Shown here in pieces: positions 27,174-36,553 of a DNA stretch of 64,000 bases (the first letter of the stretch is position 1; each line of letters opens with the position of its first letter). Below the pieces are notes generated by a model. The model saw only the letters and a list, made by a program, of their open reading frames with translations, searched no databases and was not told the DNA's origin. Position numbers and translations under genes: made by a program. The stretch is from Streptomyces sp. NBC_00448 (GTDB lineage Bacteria; Actinomycetota; Actinomycetes; Streptomycetales; Streptomycetaceae). Location of the stretch: positions 6,379,501 through 6,443,500 of the forward strand of contig NZ_CP107913.1 in assembly GCF_036014115.1 (NCBI RefSeq), in the 5' to 3' direction.

Positions 27174-28373
27174 TCAGGCGGACTCCTCCGACGCGGAGGC
27201 CACCGCGTTCGACTCCTCGGCAGCGGCGAGCGCGGGGTCGAGCACTATGTCCTCCTCGCGCGCCGTGACCGTCGGTTCCTCGGGGAAGTGGCAGGCGGTC
27301 ATGTGGCCGTCCACACTGTCGCCGAGCTGCACCAGCGGCGGCTCCTGCTCGGCGCAGACGTCCTGCGCCTTCCAGCAGCGGGTGCGGAAGCGGCAGCCGG
27401 ACGGCGGGTTGATCGGCGAGGGCACGTCGCCGGCCAGCCGGATGCGCTCGCGGCCCTTGTCGTCCGGGTCCGCCTCCGGCGCCGCGGAGAGCAGCGCGTG
27501 GGTGTACGGGTGGCGCGGCTTGGTGTAGATCGAGTCGCGGTCGCCGATCTCCACGATCTTGCCCAGGTACATCACCGCAAGGCGCTGCGAGAAGTGCCGC
27601 ACGATCGCCAGGTCGTGCGCGATGAACAGGAACGCGATGCCGAGTTCCTTCTGCACCTTCTGCAGCAGGTTCACCACCTGCGCCTGGATGGAGACGTCCA
27701 GCGCGGAGACCGGCTCGTCGGCCACGATCAGCTTCGGGTTCACCGACAGGGCGCGGGCCACCCCGATGCGCTGCCGCTGGCCGCCGGAGAACTCGTGCGG
27801 GAAGCGGTTGTAGTGCTCGGGGTTGAGACCGACGGTCTCCAGCAGCTCGCGGACCCGCTTCTCCCGGCCGCCGGCCGGGTTGATCCCGTTGATCTCCATC
27901 GGCGCGGAGATGATGTTGCCGACCGTCTGCCGCGGGTTGAGCGAGGCGTACGGGTCCTGGAAGATCATCTGGATCTCGGACCTGATCGGCGCCAGCTGCT
28001 TGCGGGAGGCGTGCGTGATGTCCTGCCCGGCGTACTCGACCCGGCCTGCCGTCGGCTCCAGCAGACGGGTGACCAGTCGTCCGGTCGTGGACTTGCCGCA
28101 GCCGGACTCACCGACCATGCCGAGCGCTTCGCCCTTGTCGATGTGGAAGTCGACACCGTCGACCGCCCGGACGTCCCCGACCCGGCGCTGGAACACGAAG
28201 CCGCCGTGGATCGGGAAGTACTTGCGCATGCCGGTGACGTCCAGCAGCCGCTCGCCCGGTTCCGGGCGCTTGACCGGCACGGCCGTCTCCGGCGCCGCGC
28301 CGGCTTCCTCCGTCACCGCAGCCGCGTCGGCCGTAGCGCCCTTCTCCAGGCTCGGCTTCTGCTGTTCACTCAT
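27174..28373 (-). CDS. bldKE: BldK-type oligopeptide ABC transporter ATPase (DppF type)
   Basis: 399 aa, ATG at 28373. It is longer than the two paralogues because of an Ala/Glu-rich N-terminal extension (~40 residues) and an acidic C-terminal tail after the Cys cluster. Walker [40 protein letters not shown] and IAHDLA are complete. The gene order permease - binding protein - permease - ATPase - ATPase matches bldKABCDE of S. coelicolor, a peptide importer required for aerial-mycelium formation. The assignment rests on that order and on the typA/mshB neighbourhood. Confidence 0.85.
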   Translation of the reverse strand: MSEQQKPSLEKGATADAAAVTEEAGAAPETAVPVKRPEPGERLLDVTGMRKYFPIHGGFVFQRRVGDVRAVDGVDFHIDKGEALGMVGESGCGKSTTGRLVTRLLEPTAGRVEYAGQDITHASRKQLAPIRSEIQMIFQDPYASLNPRQTVGNIISAPMEINGINPAGGREKRVRELLETVGLNPEHYNRFPHEFSGGQRQRIGVARALSVNPKLIVADEPVSALDVSIQAQVVNLLQKVQKELGIAFLFIAHDLAIVRHFSQRLAVMYLGKIVEIGDRDSIYTKPRHPYTHALLSAAPEADPDDKGRERIRLAGDVPSPINPPSGCRFRTRCWKAQDVCAEQEPPLVQLGDSVDGHMTACHFPEEPTVTAREEDIVLDPALAAAEESNAVASASEESA

Positions 28374-28394
28374 TGCTGGTTCCTCGACTCCCGG

Positions 28395-29465
28395 TCAGCG
28401 CAGCCGCGGCTGGATCTGCTCGATGAAGATGTCACGCTTCTGCTCTGCGGTCAGGTGGCACGCGGAGCCCCGTCCGTCCGGCAGCTGCGGCCGCTCCGTG
28501 CTGCACCGGTCGCCGCCGACCGTCGCGGCGAAGGCGCACCGGGGATGGAACGGGCAGCCCGTGGGCGGGTTCAGCAGGCTCGGCGGGGTCCCCGGGATCG
28601 GTGCCAGCGGCACGTCCACCGAGGCGCTCAGCCGCGGGATGGAACCCAGCAGGCCCCATGCGTACGGGTGCTCGGGGGACTTCAGGATCTCCCGGGTGGT
28701 GCCGCGCTCCACCGCCCGGCCCGCGTACATCACGACCACGTTGTCCGCGGTGTTCGCGATGACCCCCAGGTCGTGGGTGATCAGGATGATCGCGGTGCCG
28801 GTCTCCTGCTGGAGGTCCTTGAGCAGGTCGAGGATCTGGGCCTGCACGGTGACGTCGAGCGCCGTGGTGGGCTCGTCCGCGATCACCAGCTCCGGGTCGC
28901 AGACCAGCGCCAGCGCGATCATCGCGCGCTGCCGCATACCGCCGGAGAACTGGTGCGGGAAGTCGTCCACCCGGGTCTGCGGCTGCGGGATGCCGACCCT
29001 GGCGAGCATCTCGATCGCCCGGTTCCGGCCCTCCCGCTTGGAGGCGCCGGTGTGCTTCATGAACGGCTCGGCGATCTGCCGCCCCACCGTGTAGTAGGGC
29101 GACAGCGCGGTGAGCGAGTCCTGGAAGATCATCGACATCTTGTTGCCGCGCAGCCGCTCCAGGGTGCGGTTGCTCGCCCCGGTCAGCTCCTGGCCGTCGA
29201 GCGTGATCTCTCCGCTGATGGTGGTGTTGCGCGGGTTGTGCAGCCCGAGGATGGCCAGGTTCGTCACCGACTTGCCCGACCCGGACTCGCCGACGATACC
29301 GAGCGTCTCTCCGCGTTCGAGGTCGAACGACAGCCCGTCGACGGCCTTGACGGTGCCGTCCTCCGTCGCGAACCGCACATAGAGGTCGCGGACGGAGAGG
29401 AACGGGTCGGTGCTCAGCGAACCCTTGGGTTCGGGTGCGGGGTCCGGCTTGGTCACTGTGGTCAC
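28395..29465 (-). CDS. bldKD: BldK-type oligopeptide ABC transporter ATPase (DppD type)
   Basis: 356 aa. GTG at 29465; a second GTG three codons on is possible. Walker [40 protein letters not shown] and ITHDLG. The C-terminal domain has the GCPFHPRCAF and SACHL Cys pattern. It is clearly diverged from the two plus-strand DppD-type genes, so bldK is an older paralogue and not part of the recent duplication. The gap to bldKE is 21 nt. Confidence 0.88.
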   Translation of the reverse strand: MTTVTKPDPAPEPKGSLSTDPFLSVRDLYVRFATEDGTVKAVDGLSFDLERGETLGIVGESGSGKSVTNLAILGLHNPRNTTISGEITLDGQELTGASNRTLERLRGNKMSMIFQDSLTALSPYYTVGRQIAEPFMKHTGASKREGRNRAIEMLARVGIPQPQTRVDDFPHQFSGGMRQRAMIALALVCDPELVIADEPTTALDVTVQAQILDLLKDLQQETGTAIILITHDLGVIANTADNVVVMYAGRAVERGTTREILKSPEHPYAWGLLGSIPRLSASVDVPLAPIPGTPPSLLNPPTGCPFHPRCAFAATVGGDRCSTERPQLPDGRGSACHLTAEQKRDIFIEQIQPRLR

Positions 29466-29517
29466 TTCGGGGCTCTCCTCGGGTCCGGAGCCTGGTGCGG
29501 TAGGGGGTGCGCCGGGT

Positions 29518-30495
29518 TCATGCGAGCCGAATCCGTGGGTCGATGAGGGCGTAGCAGGCGTCGACGATGATGTTGAAGACGACGATGGAGGTGGCGCCGA
29601 TCAGCATCACACCCATCTCCAGCGGCAGGTCCTGCTGGGTGACGGCCGAGACGGCGAGGTTGCCCAGGCCGTGCAGGCCGAAGGTGGCTTCGGTGATGAT
29701 CGCACCGCCGAAGACCGACCCGAGGTCGATGCCGAAGATGGTGATGATCGGGCCCATGGCGCCGCGCAGCGCGTACCGCAGGAAGACGTAGCGGGAGCCC
29801 ATGCCCTTGGCCCGGGCGGTCCGTACGTGTTCCTCGGACAGCTGCTCGACCATCAGGGAGCGGGTCTGGCGGCTGTAGTTGGACCAGAAGATGACCGACA
29901 TCACCAGGCAGGGCAGCACCATGCCGGAGAAGGAGGCACCCGGGTTGCTGGTCCAGCTCGGGTCGCCACCGCGGTTGAGCCAGCCCAGCTTGTAGGAGAA
30001 CGCGTAGATGGCGAGCGGGCCGATGAAGAAGATCTGCACCGACTGGCCCAGCAGGGACACCGAGCTGGCGGCGCGGTCGAAGATCGAGCCCTGCTTCCAG
30101 GCGGAGATCAGACCGAGGCCGACGCCGACCACGAGGAAGGTGAAGGAGCCGCCGATGGCCAGCGACAGGGTGGTGGGGTAGCGGTCCTTCAGCAGCGACC
30201 AGACCGGGGTCTGGTTGTTGAAGGAGAGCCCGAAACACGGTGCCGGGCAGTTGCCCATCGGCAGGTGACGGCCGCCGAAGATGCCGACCAGGTAGTCCCA
30301 CCACTGGACGATGACCGGCTTGTCGAGACCGAGGTTCTTGTGGATCTGGGCGATGTTCGACGGCGTGCAGTTCTTGCCGCAGGACAGCAGTGCCGGGTCG
30401 CTCGGCAGGGCGAAGAACAGCAGGTATGTCACCAGGCTGATCAGTACGAGGATGACTGCGGCGCCTAGCACCCGGCGGGTGAGGAAACGGAGCAT
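29518..30495 (-). CDS. bldKC: BldK-type oligopeptide ABC transporter permease (DppB type)
   Basis: 325 aa, ATG at 30495. N-terminal helix FLTRRVLGAAVILVLISLVTYLLF, a large external loop with two Cys pairs (SCGKNC and NCPAPC, possible disulfides), then the DppB-type core with the EAA loop EEHVRTARAKGMGSRYV and the ending LIDPRIRLA. It lies 136 nt after bldKB, with a 10-bp hairpin in the gap. Confidence 0.88.
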   Translation of the reverse strand: MLRFLTRRVLGAAVILVLISLVTYLLFFALPSDPALLSCGKNCTPSNIAQIHKNLGLDKPVIVQWWDYLVGIFGGRHLPMGNCPAPCFGLSFNNQTPVWSLLKDRYPTTLSLAIGGSFTFLVVGVGLGLISAWKQGSIFDRAASSVSLLGQSVQIFFIGPLAIYAFSYKLGWLNRGGDPSWTSNPGASFSGMVLPCLVMSVIFWSNYSRQTRSLMVEQLSEEHVRTARAKGMGSRYVFLRYALRGAMGPIITIFGIDLGSVFGGAIITEATFGLHGLGNLAVSAVTQQDLPLEMGVMLIGATSIVVFNIIVDACYALIDPRIRLA

Positions 30496-30588
30496 GGGGT
30501 CGGGCTCTTCCGTAGGGGGGCCGCGGGTGGCGGCGCCGGTCGAGAGCGGGAGGGATCGGGTGGAGCTTTCGGCTCGCGCCGGTGGCGC

Positions 30589-30615
30589 CGGCCCCGCGAT
30601 GCTGCCGCGGGGCCG
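30589..30615 (-). terminator. Intra-operon hairpin after bldKB, 10-bp perfect stem
   Basis: CGGCCCCGCG (30589-30598) pairs with CGCGGGGCCG (30606-30615) over a 7-nt loop, 17 nt beyond the bldKB stop and before bldKC. It matches the placement of the hairpins in the two plus-strand operons. Confidence 0.7.
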
Positions 30616-30631
30616 ACGCCGGTGGTGCCGA

Positions 30632-32422
30632 CTACTTCACGTAGATGGTGTTCGGGTTGATCGTGCCGTAGGCGGAGTTGTAGCTGACGCCGCCGAGGCC
30701 CTCGCCGTAGATGTTGTAGTACTTGTCGTACAGGTACGGGATCGACGGCGCGTCGGTCTTCATGATCGTCTCAGCCAGCGTCTGCCACTCGGCGGCCTGC
30801 TGGTTGAGGTCCGTGATCTTGCTGATCCGGTCGATCTCGGTGTTGACCTTCGGGTCGTTCAGGTGCGAGTAGTTCGGGTCGTCGTCCGCGATCAGCCGGC
30901 CGTCCTGGGTCGGCGGGATGACGGTGGAGGCGTTCGGCCAGTCGCTGCCCCAGCCGGTGCGGTACAGGTCGTACGGGTTGTCCTTCTTGCCGATCAGCGT
31001 GTAGTACGCGGTCGGGTCGATGGCCTTGGCGTCCAGCGTGATGCCGGCCTTGGCGAAGGAGTTCTTCAGCGTGGTGGCGACGTTCGCCCAGCGCTGACCG
31101 GAGTTGGAGTACGCGAAGGACAGGTGCAGGTCCTTGACGCCCGCCTCCTTGAGCAGCTGCTTGGCCTTCTCGGGGTCGCCGAGCGGCTTGGTCAGCTTGC
31201 CGTACGGGTCGGACGCCTTGAAGCCGGAGACCGTCGGGCCGATCAGGTTGGTGCCGAGCTCACCCTGCTGCGGGCCACCGAGCGCGGTCTGCACCTGCTG
31301 CATCGGGAACGCGTAGATGATCGCCTGGCGGACCTTCACGTTCGTGATCCGCGAGACGTTGATGTTGAACACGTCCACGAACGGCTGGTAGTTGCTCTCC
31401 AGCCGCGACTTGTACTGCGAGCCGGCGAGCACCGACATCTGCGTCGGGTCGGCGGACTGGACCAGCGAGACCGCGTTCTTGTCGCTGTCGCTCTGCTGCT
31501 CCAGGCGCTGGGTCAGGCCGGGCTGCTCGACACCGAGCTGGATGTCCCACTTGTCCGGGAACGCGCCGCGGATCGGGTCGGTCTTCGGGTCCCAGTACTT
31601 GTTGCGGGTCAGCTCCAGGGCCTTGCCCGGCTTGTAGCTGCTGACCACGTACGGGCCGTCGGAGAACGGCGCGGTGTCGTACTTCGGGCCGGTGTCCTTG
31701 GCCTTCAGGATCGGGCCGGAGCCGGAGAGCGCCATCGCGTACGGGGCGTCGGCGTGCGGCGCCTTGAAGTGGAAGACGATGGTCTTGTCGTCCGGGGTGG
31801 CCAGCACCGAGTCGGGCAGCGACTTGCCGCCCTGCGGGCCGCCGTAGACCTTGCGGAAGTCCGTCGAGCCGGTCAGCCACTGCTGGACGTACTGCGGGCC
31901 GGCGGTCTCGAAGCTGGAGAACAGCCGCTCGATGCCGTACTTCACCTGGTCAGAGGTGATCGGCGTGCCGTCCTGCCACTTCAGGCCGTCCTTGAGGTGG
32001 AACGTCCAGGTCTTGCCGCCGTCCGAGGAGGTGCCGGTGTCGGTGGCGAGGTCGCCCACGAGGACCGTCTTGCCGGTCGTCGGGTCGATCTTGTAGTTGG
32101 TCAGCTGGCGGCTGAAGAGCTGCCCGATGACCTGCTCCTGGTTGACGTACGCCTCGGCCGGGTCCAGGTGGTTGATGCCGGCCGGCTCCAGGTCGATCGC
32201 GGTGCCGCCCTTCTTCGCCCCCGCGACGGCCGGCGCCGGACCGACCGAGTCGGCAGCGGTGCCCACCGTGATGGCCTGCACCTTCGCAGTGGTGGCGGCG
32301 GTCGAGCTGCCGCTGCTCGGGTTGTCGGACCCGCCCCCGCCGTTGCCGCTACTGCATGCGCTCAGGGCCAGAGCCCCCACCGACAGCACAGCTGCGGCGC
32401 TATACGCCCTACGCTTCTTCAT
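30632..32422 (-). CDS. bldKB: BldK-type peptide-binding lipoprotein
   Basis: 596 aa, ATG at 32422. The signal peptide KKRRAYSAAAVLSVGALALSAC has lipobox LSAC and Cys23, followed by a Gly/Ser/Asn linker. SBP_bac_5 domain: GLKWQDGTPITSDQVKYGIER, FSDGPYVVSSYKPG, LTRNKYWDPKTDPIRG, VRQAIIYAFP. BldKB is the extracellular receptor of the BldK importer, which in S. coelicolor takes up a signal that acts early in the bld cascade. It is about 50 residues longer than the two plus-strand binding proteins and quite different in sequence. Confidence 0.88.
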   Translation of the reverse strand: MKKRRAYSAAAVLSVGALALSACSSGNGGGGSDNPSSGSSTAATTAKVQAITVGTAADSVGPAPAVAGAKKGGTAIDLEPAGINHLDPAEAYVNQEQVIGQLFSRQLTNYKIDPTTGKTVLVGDLATDTGTSSDGGKTWTFHLKDGLKWQDGTPITSDQVKYGIERLFSSFETAGPQYVQQWLTGSTDFRKVYGGPQGGKSLPDSVLATPDDKTIVFHFKAPHADAPYAMALSGSGPILKAKDTGPKYDTAPFSDGPYVVSSYKPGKALELTRNKYWDPKTDPIRGAFPDKWDIQLGVEQPGLTQRLEQQSDSDKNAVSLVQSADPTQMSVLAGSQYKSRLESNYQPFVDVFNINVSRITNVKVRQAIIYAFPMQQVQTALGGPQQGELGTNLIGPTVSGFKASDPYGKLTKPLGDPEKAKQLLKEAGVKDLHLSFAYSNSGQRWANVATTLKNSFAKAGITLDAKAIDPTAYYTLIGKKDNPYDLYRTGWGSDWPNASTVIPPTQDGRLIADDDPNYSHLNDPKVNTEIDRISKITDLNQQAAEWQTLAETIMKTDAPSIPYLYDKYYNIYGEGLGGVSYNSAYGTINPNTIYVK

Positions 32423-32489
32423 CTATTCCTGCCTGTCATCGAACTGGCCTTGCCGCTCCCCGGGACCGGCGAGACGACGTGGACACTCA

Positions 32490-33524
32490 TCAGCGGATGG
32501 TCTTGGGATCGAGAGCGTCCCGGATTGAGTCCCCGAGCAGGTTGAAGGCGACGACGAAGATGACCATCGCGATGCCGGGGAAGAACATGTAGGTGAGGTC
32601 GGACTGGTAGTTCGCGGCCGCGTCCTGGAACATCAGTCCCCAGTCCGGGGTCGGCTGCTGCATGCCGACGCCGAGGAAGGACAGACCCGCTTCGGCCGTC
32701 ACGTTGACCGGCACCAGCAGGGTGGACTGCACGAGGATCGTGGTCCACAGGTTGGGCAGCAGCTCCTTGCGGATGATGCGGCTGCTGGACGCTCCGGAGA
32801 GCTTGGCCGCCTCGATGTACTCGCGTTCCCGGAGCGACAGCACCTGTGCCCGCACCAGGCGGCCGAGCGACATCCACCCCAGGATGAACTGCACCAGCAC
32901 CAGCGCGGTGAACCGCAGGTAGGTGGGCTCGCCGGCACCCGGCTTGACGAACAGCGAGAGGATCACCGGCGTGAAGGCGATGAAGAACAGCTGCTGCGGG
33001 AAGGACATCATCAAGTCGGAGGCCCGGCCGACGAAGTAGTCCGTGCGCCCGCCCATGTAGCCCTGCACCAGGCCGACCACGACGCCGAGGAGCACCGAGA
33101 GGATCGTCACGCACACCGCGACGCCCAGCGAGGTGCGGATGCCGTAGATCAGCAGCGCCAGCACGTCGCGGCCCAGGCGCGGCTCGATGCCGAACCAGTG
33201 GGTGCCGTCGATGCCACCGTTGGGCTTGATCGGCAGGCCGTAGGCGTTGAGCAGGCCGTCGTCCTGGCCGTAGAGCGAGTACGCGTTCTGGCCGTACAGC
33301 TTGACGATCAAGGGCGCGAAGATCGCGACCAGGATGAAGATCGCCACGACGACGGCACAGAGCATGCCGATCTTGTCGCGCTTGAACCTGATCCAGGCAA
33401 GCTGCCGCGGCGACCGGCCCACCAGTTCGGGTGCCTGGTGCTGCCCGGGGTCGGGGTTGCCGCCCTCTGGGTCGAGAGTGAGGCTGCCGGCACTCTCAGC
33501 GGCAGCCTTACTAGGACTTGTCAT
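32490..33524 (-). CDS. bldKA: BldK-type oligopeptide ABC transporter permease (DppC type), first gene of the operon
   Basis: 344 aa. ATG at 33524 with GGGGAAG a few bases upstream; GTG at 33527 is an alternative. A hydrophilic N-terminal tail (~50 residues) precedes helix KIGMLCAVVVAIFILVAIFAPLIV. The external segment HWFGIEPRLGRDVLALLIYG and EAA loop REYIEAAKLSGASSSRII identify the OppC/DppC type; it ends DALDPKTIR. The gap to bldKB is 67 nt. Confidence 0.88.
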   Translation of the reverse strand: MTSPSKAAAESAGSLTLDPEGGNPDPGQHQAPELVGRSPRQLAWIRFKRDKIGMLCAVVVAIFILVAIFAPLIVKLYGQNAYSLYGQDDGLLNAYGLPIKPNGGIDGTHWFGIEPRLGRDVLALLIYGIRTSLGVAVCVTILSVLLGVVVGLVQGYMGGRTDYFVGRASDLMMSFPQQLFFIAFTPVILSLFVKPGAGEPTYLRFTALVLVQFILGWMSLGRLVRAQVLSLREREYIEAAKLSGASSSRIIRKELLPNLWTTILVQSTLLVPVNVTAEAGLSFLGVGMQQPTPDWGLMFQDAAANYQSDLTYMFFPGIAMVIFVVAFNLLGDSIRDALDPKTIR

Positions 33525-34064
33525 CACACTTCCCCGGGACCGAAAACGTGCGTACAACGCCGATGCGCAACGCGTGTTGAGCGGGACTTTCGCAATGGAA
33601 TCAACTTCCAGTCAAGGGGGGAAGGAGGGAAGAAAGCTTGTTGTTTGGCATCTTGAGCGAAGGTTTTGCAGATTGGTGTCCGTACGTGCTTGACATCTGA
33701 TATTTGAAACGGGCAAAACGGATATTTTGGGACGTAGCGCGTTTACATGCAAGCAACTTTTCTGTCGCAGCTCCGATATACGGACCGAGCAGTCTGAACA
33801 ACGTACGGCCGTGCGGGTGCCGTAGGCCGGTCGGGGCTCGTGATGATGTGGTCCCCGGCCGGCCGTTCCCCCTAACCTCGCCGTCCTCCCCTTGGCCGGA
33901 ATGGTGTGAGCATTCCTTCCGGTTCGTATGAACGCCGAAGCCCCGGACGCGATGTGTCCGGGGCTTCGGGCGGGATCTTCGGTGGTGCGCTCCGCGGGTT
34001 CTCCGGCGGACCGGCCGGCGGGTGGGCGGCGGATGGGGCGGCAGCCGGAGCTGCGACCGGCGGG
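33525..34064 (-). promoter_or_regulatory. AT-rich upstream region of bldK
   Basis: 540 bases without a gene. The half nearest bldKA (about 33530-33790) is far less GC-rich than any other stretch of this window. It contains a polypurine run at 33616-33638 and two direct repeats of GATATTT-G (33699-33706 and 33721-33729, 22 nt apart). The arrangement suggests a long leader or several regulator sites for the bldK promoter on the minus strand. No -35/-10 pair can be assigned with confidence. The half next to the S9 peptidase (33800-34064) is ordinary GC-rich DNA. Confidence 0.5.
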
Positions 34065-36293
34065 TTATCCGTGCGGGCGGCCGCTGAGGGCGCGCTTGAG
34101 GAAGTCCACCTGGAGCAGCAGCAGATTCTCGGCTACCTGCTCCTGGGGGGCGGTCATGTGGGTGACCCCGGACAGCGGCAGCACTTCGTGCGGACGGCCG
34201 GCCGCCAGCAGCGCGGTGGACAGCCGCAGCGAGTGGGCGACCAGGACGTTGTCGTCGGCGAGGCCGTGGATCACCATCATCGGCCGGGCCGGCTCGGCGG
34301 CCCGCACCAGGCCGCCGTCGCCCACGAGTGAGTTCGCCTCGTAGACCTCGGGCTGCTCGCGGGGGTCGCCGAGGTAGCGCTCCATGTAGTGCGTGTCGTA
34401 CAGCCGCAGGTCGGTGACCGGGGCGCCGACCACCGCGGCGTGGAAGACGTCCGGACGGCGCAGGGCCGCGAGCCCGGCGAGATAGCCGCCGTACGACCAG
34501 CCGCGGATCGCCACCCGGCCCAGGTCCAGCGGATACCGCTCGGCGACCGCGTGCAGCGCCGCCACCTGGTCGGGCAGCGAGATCCCGGCGAAGTCGCCGG
34601 CGATGGACTTCTCCCACCGGGGCGAACGCCCCGGGGTGCCGCGGCCGTCGGCCACGATCACCGCGAAGCCCTGGTCGGCGAACCACTGCGAGACCAGGTG
34701 CGGGTTGTGCGCCGCGTACACCCGCTGGCCGTGCGGGCCGCCGTACGGGTCGAGGAGCACCGGCAGCGGGCCGTCGTCCTCGCTCCAGCCGGTCGGCAGC
34801 AGGACCGCGGTCGGGATGCGCAGCGGCCCGGCTTCCAGCAGGCGGGGCCGCGCGGTCAGGGACGGGGTCTCGGCATGGGAGGTGATCCGGGCGACCTCGG
34901 CGCCGTCGCGCAGCACCCGGGTCACCGCTCCCGGGCGGTCCAGGGTGGAGGTCGTCAGCACCGTCAGGCCGCCGCCGCGCACCGCGGTGTGCACCCCCGG
35001 TTCGGTGGAGACCCGGACCGGGGCGGCGTCCGTGCCGCGGAGGTCCACCCGGTAGACGTGCACCTCGCCGATCTCCGGCTCGGCCGCCGTCTCACCGGAG
35101 GAGGCGGTCACCAGGATGTCCTCGGCGCCGGTGTCCAGCACCGCCCGCAGGTGCAACTCCGGGCCGGTCAGCGTCCTTTCGCCCACCTGCAGGGCACGTG
35201 CTCCCGATGTGTCGGTGATCGTGACCAGCTCGCCGGCCGGGGTGCGGACCGGCACGCCGGGGAAGAGATCCAGCCAAGTTGGATCTTCCTCGACGGCCAC
35301 CGTCTCGGTCGCGCCGGTTTTACGGTCCACGGTCAGATACGCCTGCGCGCGCTGGTCCCGGGTCTGCACCAGCAGCAGCGCGGAACCGGTCGCCGACCAG
35401 TGCACCGACGCGAGGTACGGATAGCGGTCCCGGTCCCACTCGACATCGGTGCGCGAGCCGTCCAGCGTGAACAGGGCCAGCGTCACCTCCGCGTTGGGCG
35501 TGCCCGCTTGCGGGTAGGCCACCTCGACCGGCGCCCGGTCCGGGTGCGCGGGCTGCGAGATCCACCAGCGCTGGACCGGCGCCTCGTCCACCCGGGCGGC
35601 GAGCAGCGCGCTGCTGTCCGGCGCCCACCAGAAGCCGCGGGTGCGGTCCATCTCCTCGGCCGCGACGAACTCCGCCAGCCCCCACGTCACCGACGCGCCG
35701 TCAGGCTCGGCGAGCGCGCGGTCGTCGGCCCCCGCGCCATCGGCGCCGACCACCCGCAGCGCGCCGCCCGCCGCGTACGCCACCCAGCGGCCGTCAGGGG
35801 ACGGCCGCGGGTCCACCACCGGGCCGGGCACCGGCAGTTCGCGCACCGCGGGCGCGGCGCCGCCGCCGGTGCCTTCGGCCGCCTTTTCGGCTGTCTCCTC
35901 CGCGGCTGTCTCCGCGGCGGTCAGATCCGCCACGAACAGCCGCCCCGACAGCGCGAAGGCGGCCAGCTCGACCGCCTGGTCCACGGCGAAGGCCACCACG
36001 CCCGCGGAGCCCTCCCGGCTGCGCTCGCGCCTTGCCCGCTCCGCCGCGGGCAACTCCTCGTCCGCACCGCCCAGCACCGCGGCGGGATCGGCCACCAGCC
36101 GCTCCACCGCCGCCGCGTCCGCGCCGCCCGCCGCCAGGTCCAGCACCCACAGCAACTGCTCCCGCTCGGTGCCCGACCGGGAGCGCACGAACGCCACCCG
36201 GTCCCCGCCCGGCGCGACCGCGAAGGCCCGCGGCGCCCCGAGAGTGAACCGCTGTGTCCTCGCGTGCTGCCGTGGGAATGAGAGGTACGTCAT
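34065..36293 (-). CDS. S9-family prolyl oligopeptidase / dipeptidyl-peptidase IV-like
   Basis: 742 aa. ATG at 36293 is preceded by TAGGGT and a 7-nt gap, a leaderless-type start; the frame stays open to 36470 without support. The N-terminal two thirds form a DPP-IV-type beta-propeller (repeated DGRWVAYA- and ATGSALLLVQTRD-like strands). The C-terminal alpha/beta-hydrolase has GWSYGGY with nucleophile Ser600, Asp in VIHGLADDN and His in LSGVTHM. No signal peptide is visible, so it is probably cytoplasmic and could digest peptides imported by the adjacent BldK system; that link is inference. An Ala/Glu/Gly-rich insert near residues 115-140 is loop-like. Confidence 0.92.
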   Translation of the reverse strand: MTYLSFPRQHARTQRFTLGAPRAFAVAPGGDRVAFVRSRSGTEREQLLWVLDLAAGGADAAAVERLVADPAAVLGGADEELPAAERARRERSREGSAGVVAFAVDQAVELAAFALSGRLFVADLTAAETAAEETAEKAAEGTGGGAAPAVRELPVPGPVVDPRPSPDGRWVAYAAGGALRVVGADGAGADDRALAEPDGASVTWGLAEFVAAEEMDRTRGFWWAPDSSALLAARVDEAPVQRWWISQPAHPDRAPVEVAYPQAGTPNAEVTLALFTLDGSRTDVEWDRDRYPYLASVHWSATGSALLLVQTRDQRAQAYLTVDRKTGATETVAVEEDPTWLDLFPGVPVRTPAGELVTITDTSGARALQVGERTLTGPELHLRAVLDTGAEDILVTASSGETAAEPEIGEVHVYRVDLRGTDAAPVRVSTEPGVHTAVRGGGLTVLTTSTLDRPGAVTRVLRDGAEVARITSHAETPSLTARPRLLEAGPLRIPTAVLLPTGWSEDDGPLPVLLDPYGGPHGQRVYAAHNPHLVSQWFADQGFAVIVADGRGTPGRSPRWEKSIAGDFAGISLPDQVAALHAVAERYPLDLGRVAIRGWSYGGYLAGLAALRRPDVFHAAVVGAPVTDLRLYDTHYMERYLGDPREQPEVYEANSLVGDGGLVRAAEPARPMMVIHGLADDNVLVAHSLRLSTALLAAGRPHEVLPLSGVTHMTAPQEQVAENLLLLQVDFLKRALSGRPHG

Positions 36294-36300
36294 ACCCGCG

Positions 36301-36306
36301 ACCCTA
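36301..36306 (-). promoter_or_regulatory. Leaderless-type -10 box (TAGGGT) of the S9 peptidase
   Basis: TAGGGT on the minus strand ends 7 nt before the ATG. No ribosome binding site is present, consistent with transcription starting at or next to the start codon. Confidence 0.55.
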
Positions 36307-36553
36307 GAGGGTGGCACTGACAATCGCCCCTGTATTAGCGCCCGGTGCCGCCCGCGCCGCCCTGACCTGGCGGTCCGGCGCCGGCCCACCCGCCGTACCG
36401 GGCACGGCCGTTGGCTGGATCTGGTCATGCGCCCCCGCGTGCTTCCGTGCTCCGACATATGCGGTCGCACGGAAAGTTATGATCCGTAGCCGTGGGTGGG
36501 TAATAAGCATGTGGCAACTGACATGGACCCTGCGTATGAGGAGGTGAGCCGCT

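Noticed and set aside
33198-33693. Plus-strand frames of about 130-150 codons over bldKA and its upstream region
   Set aside because: They cross the bldKA start region antisense, lack ribosome binding sites and have no recognisable content.
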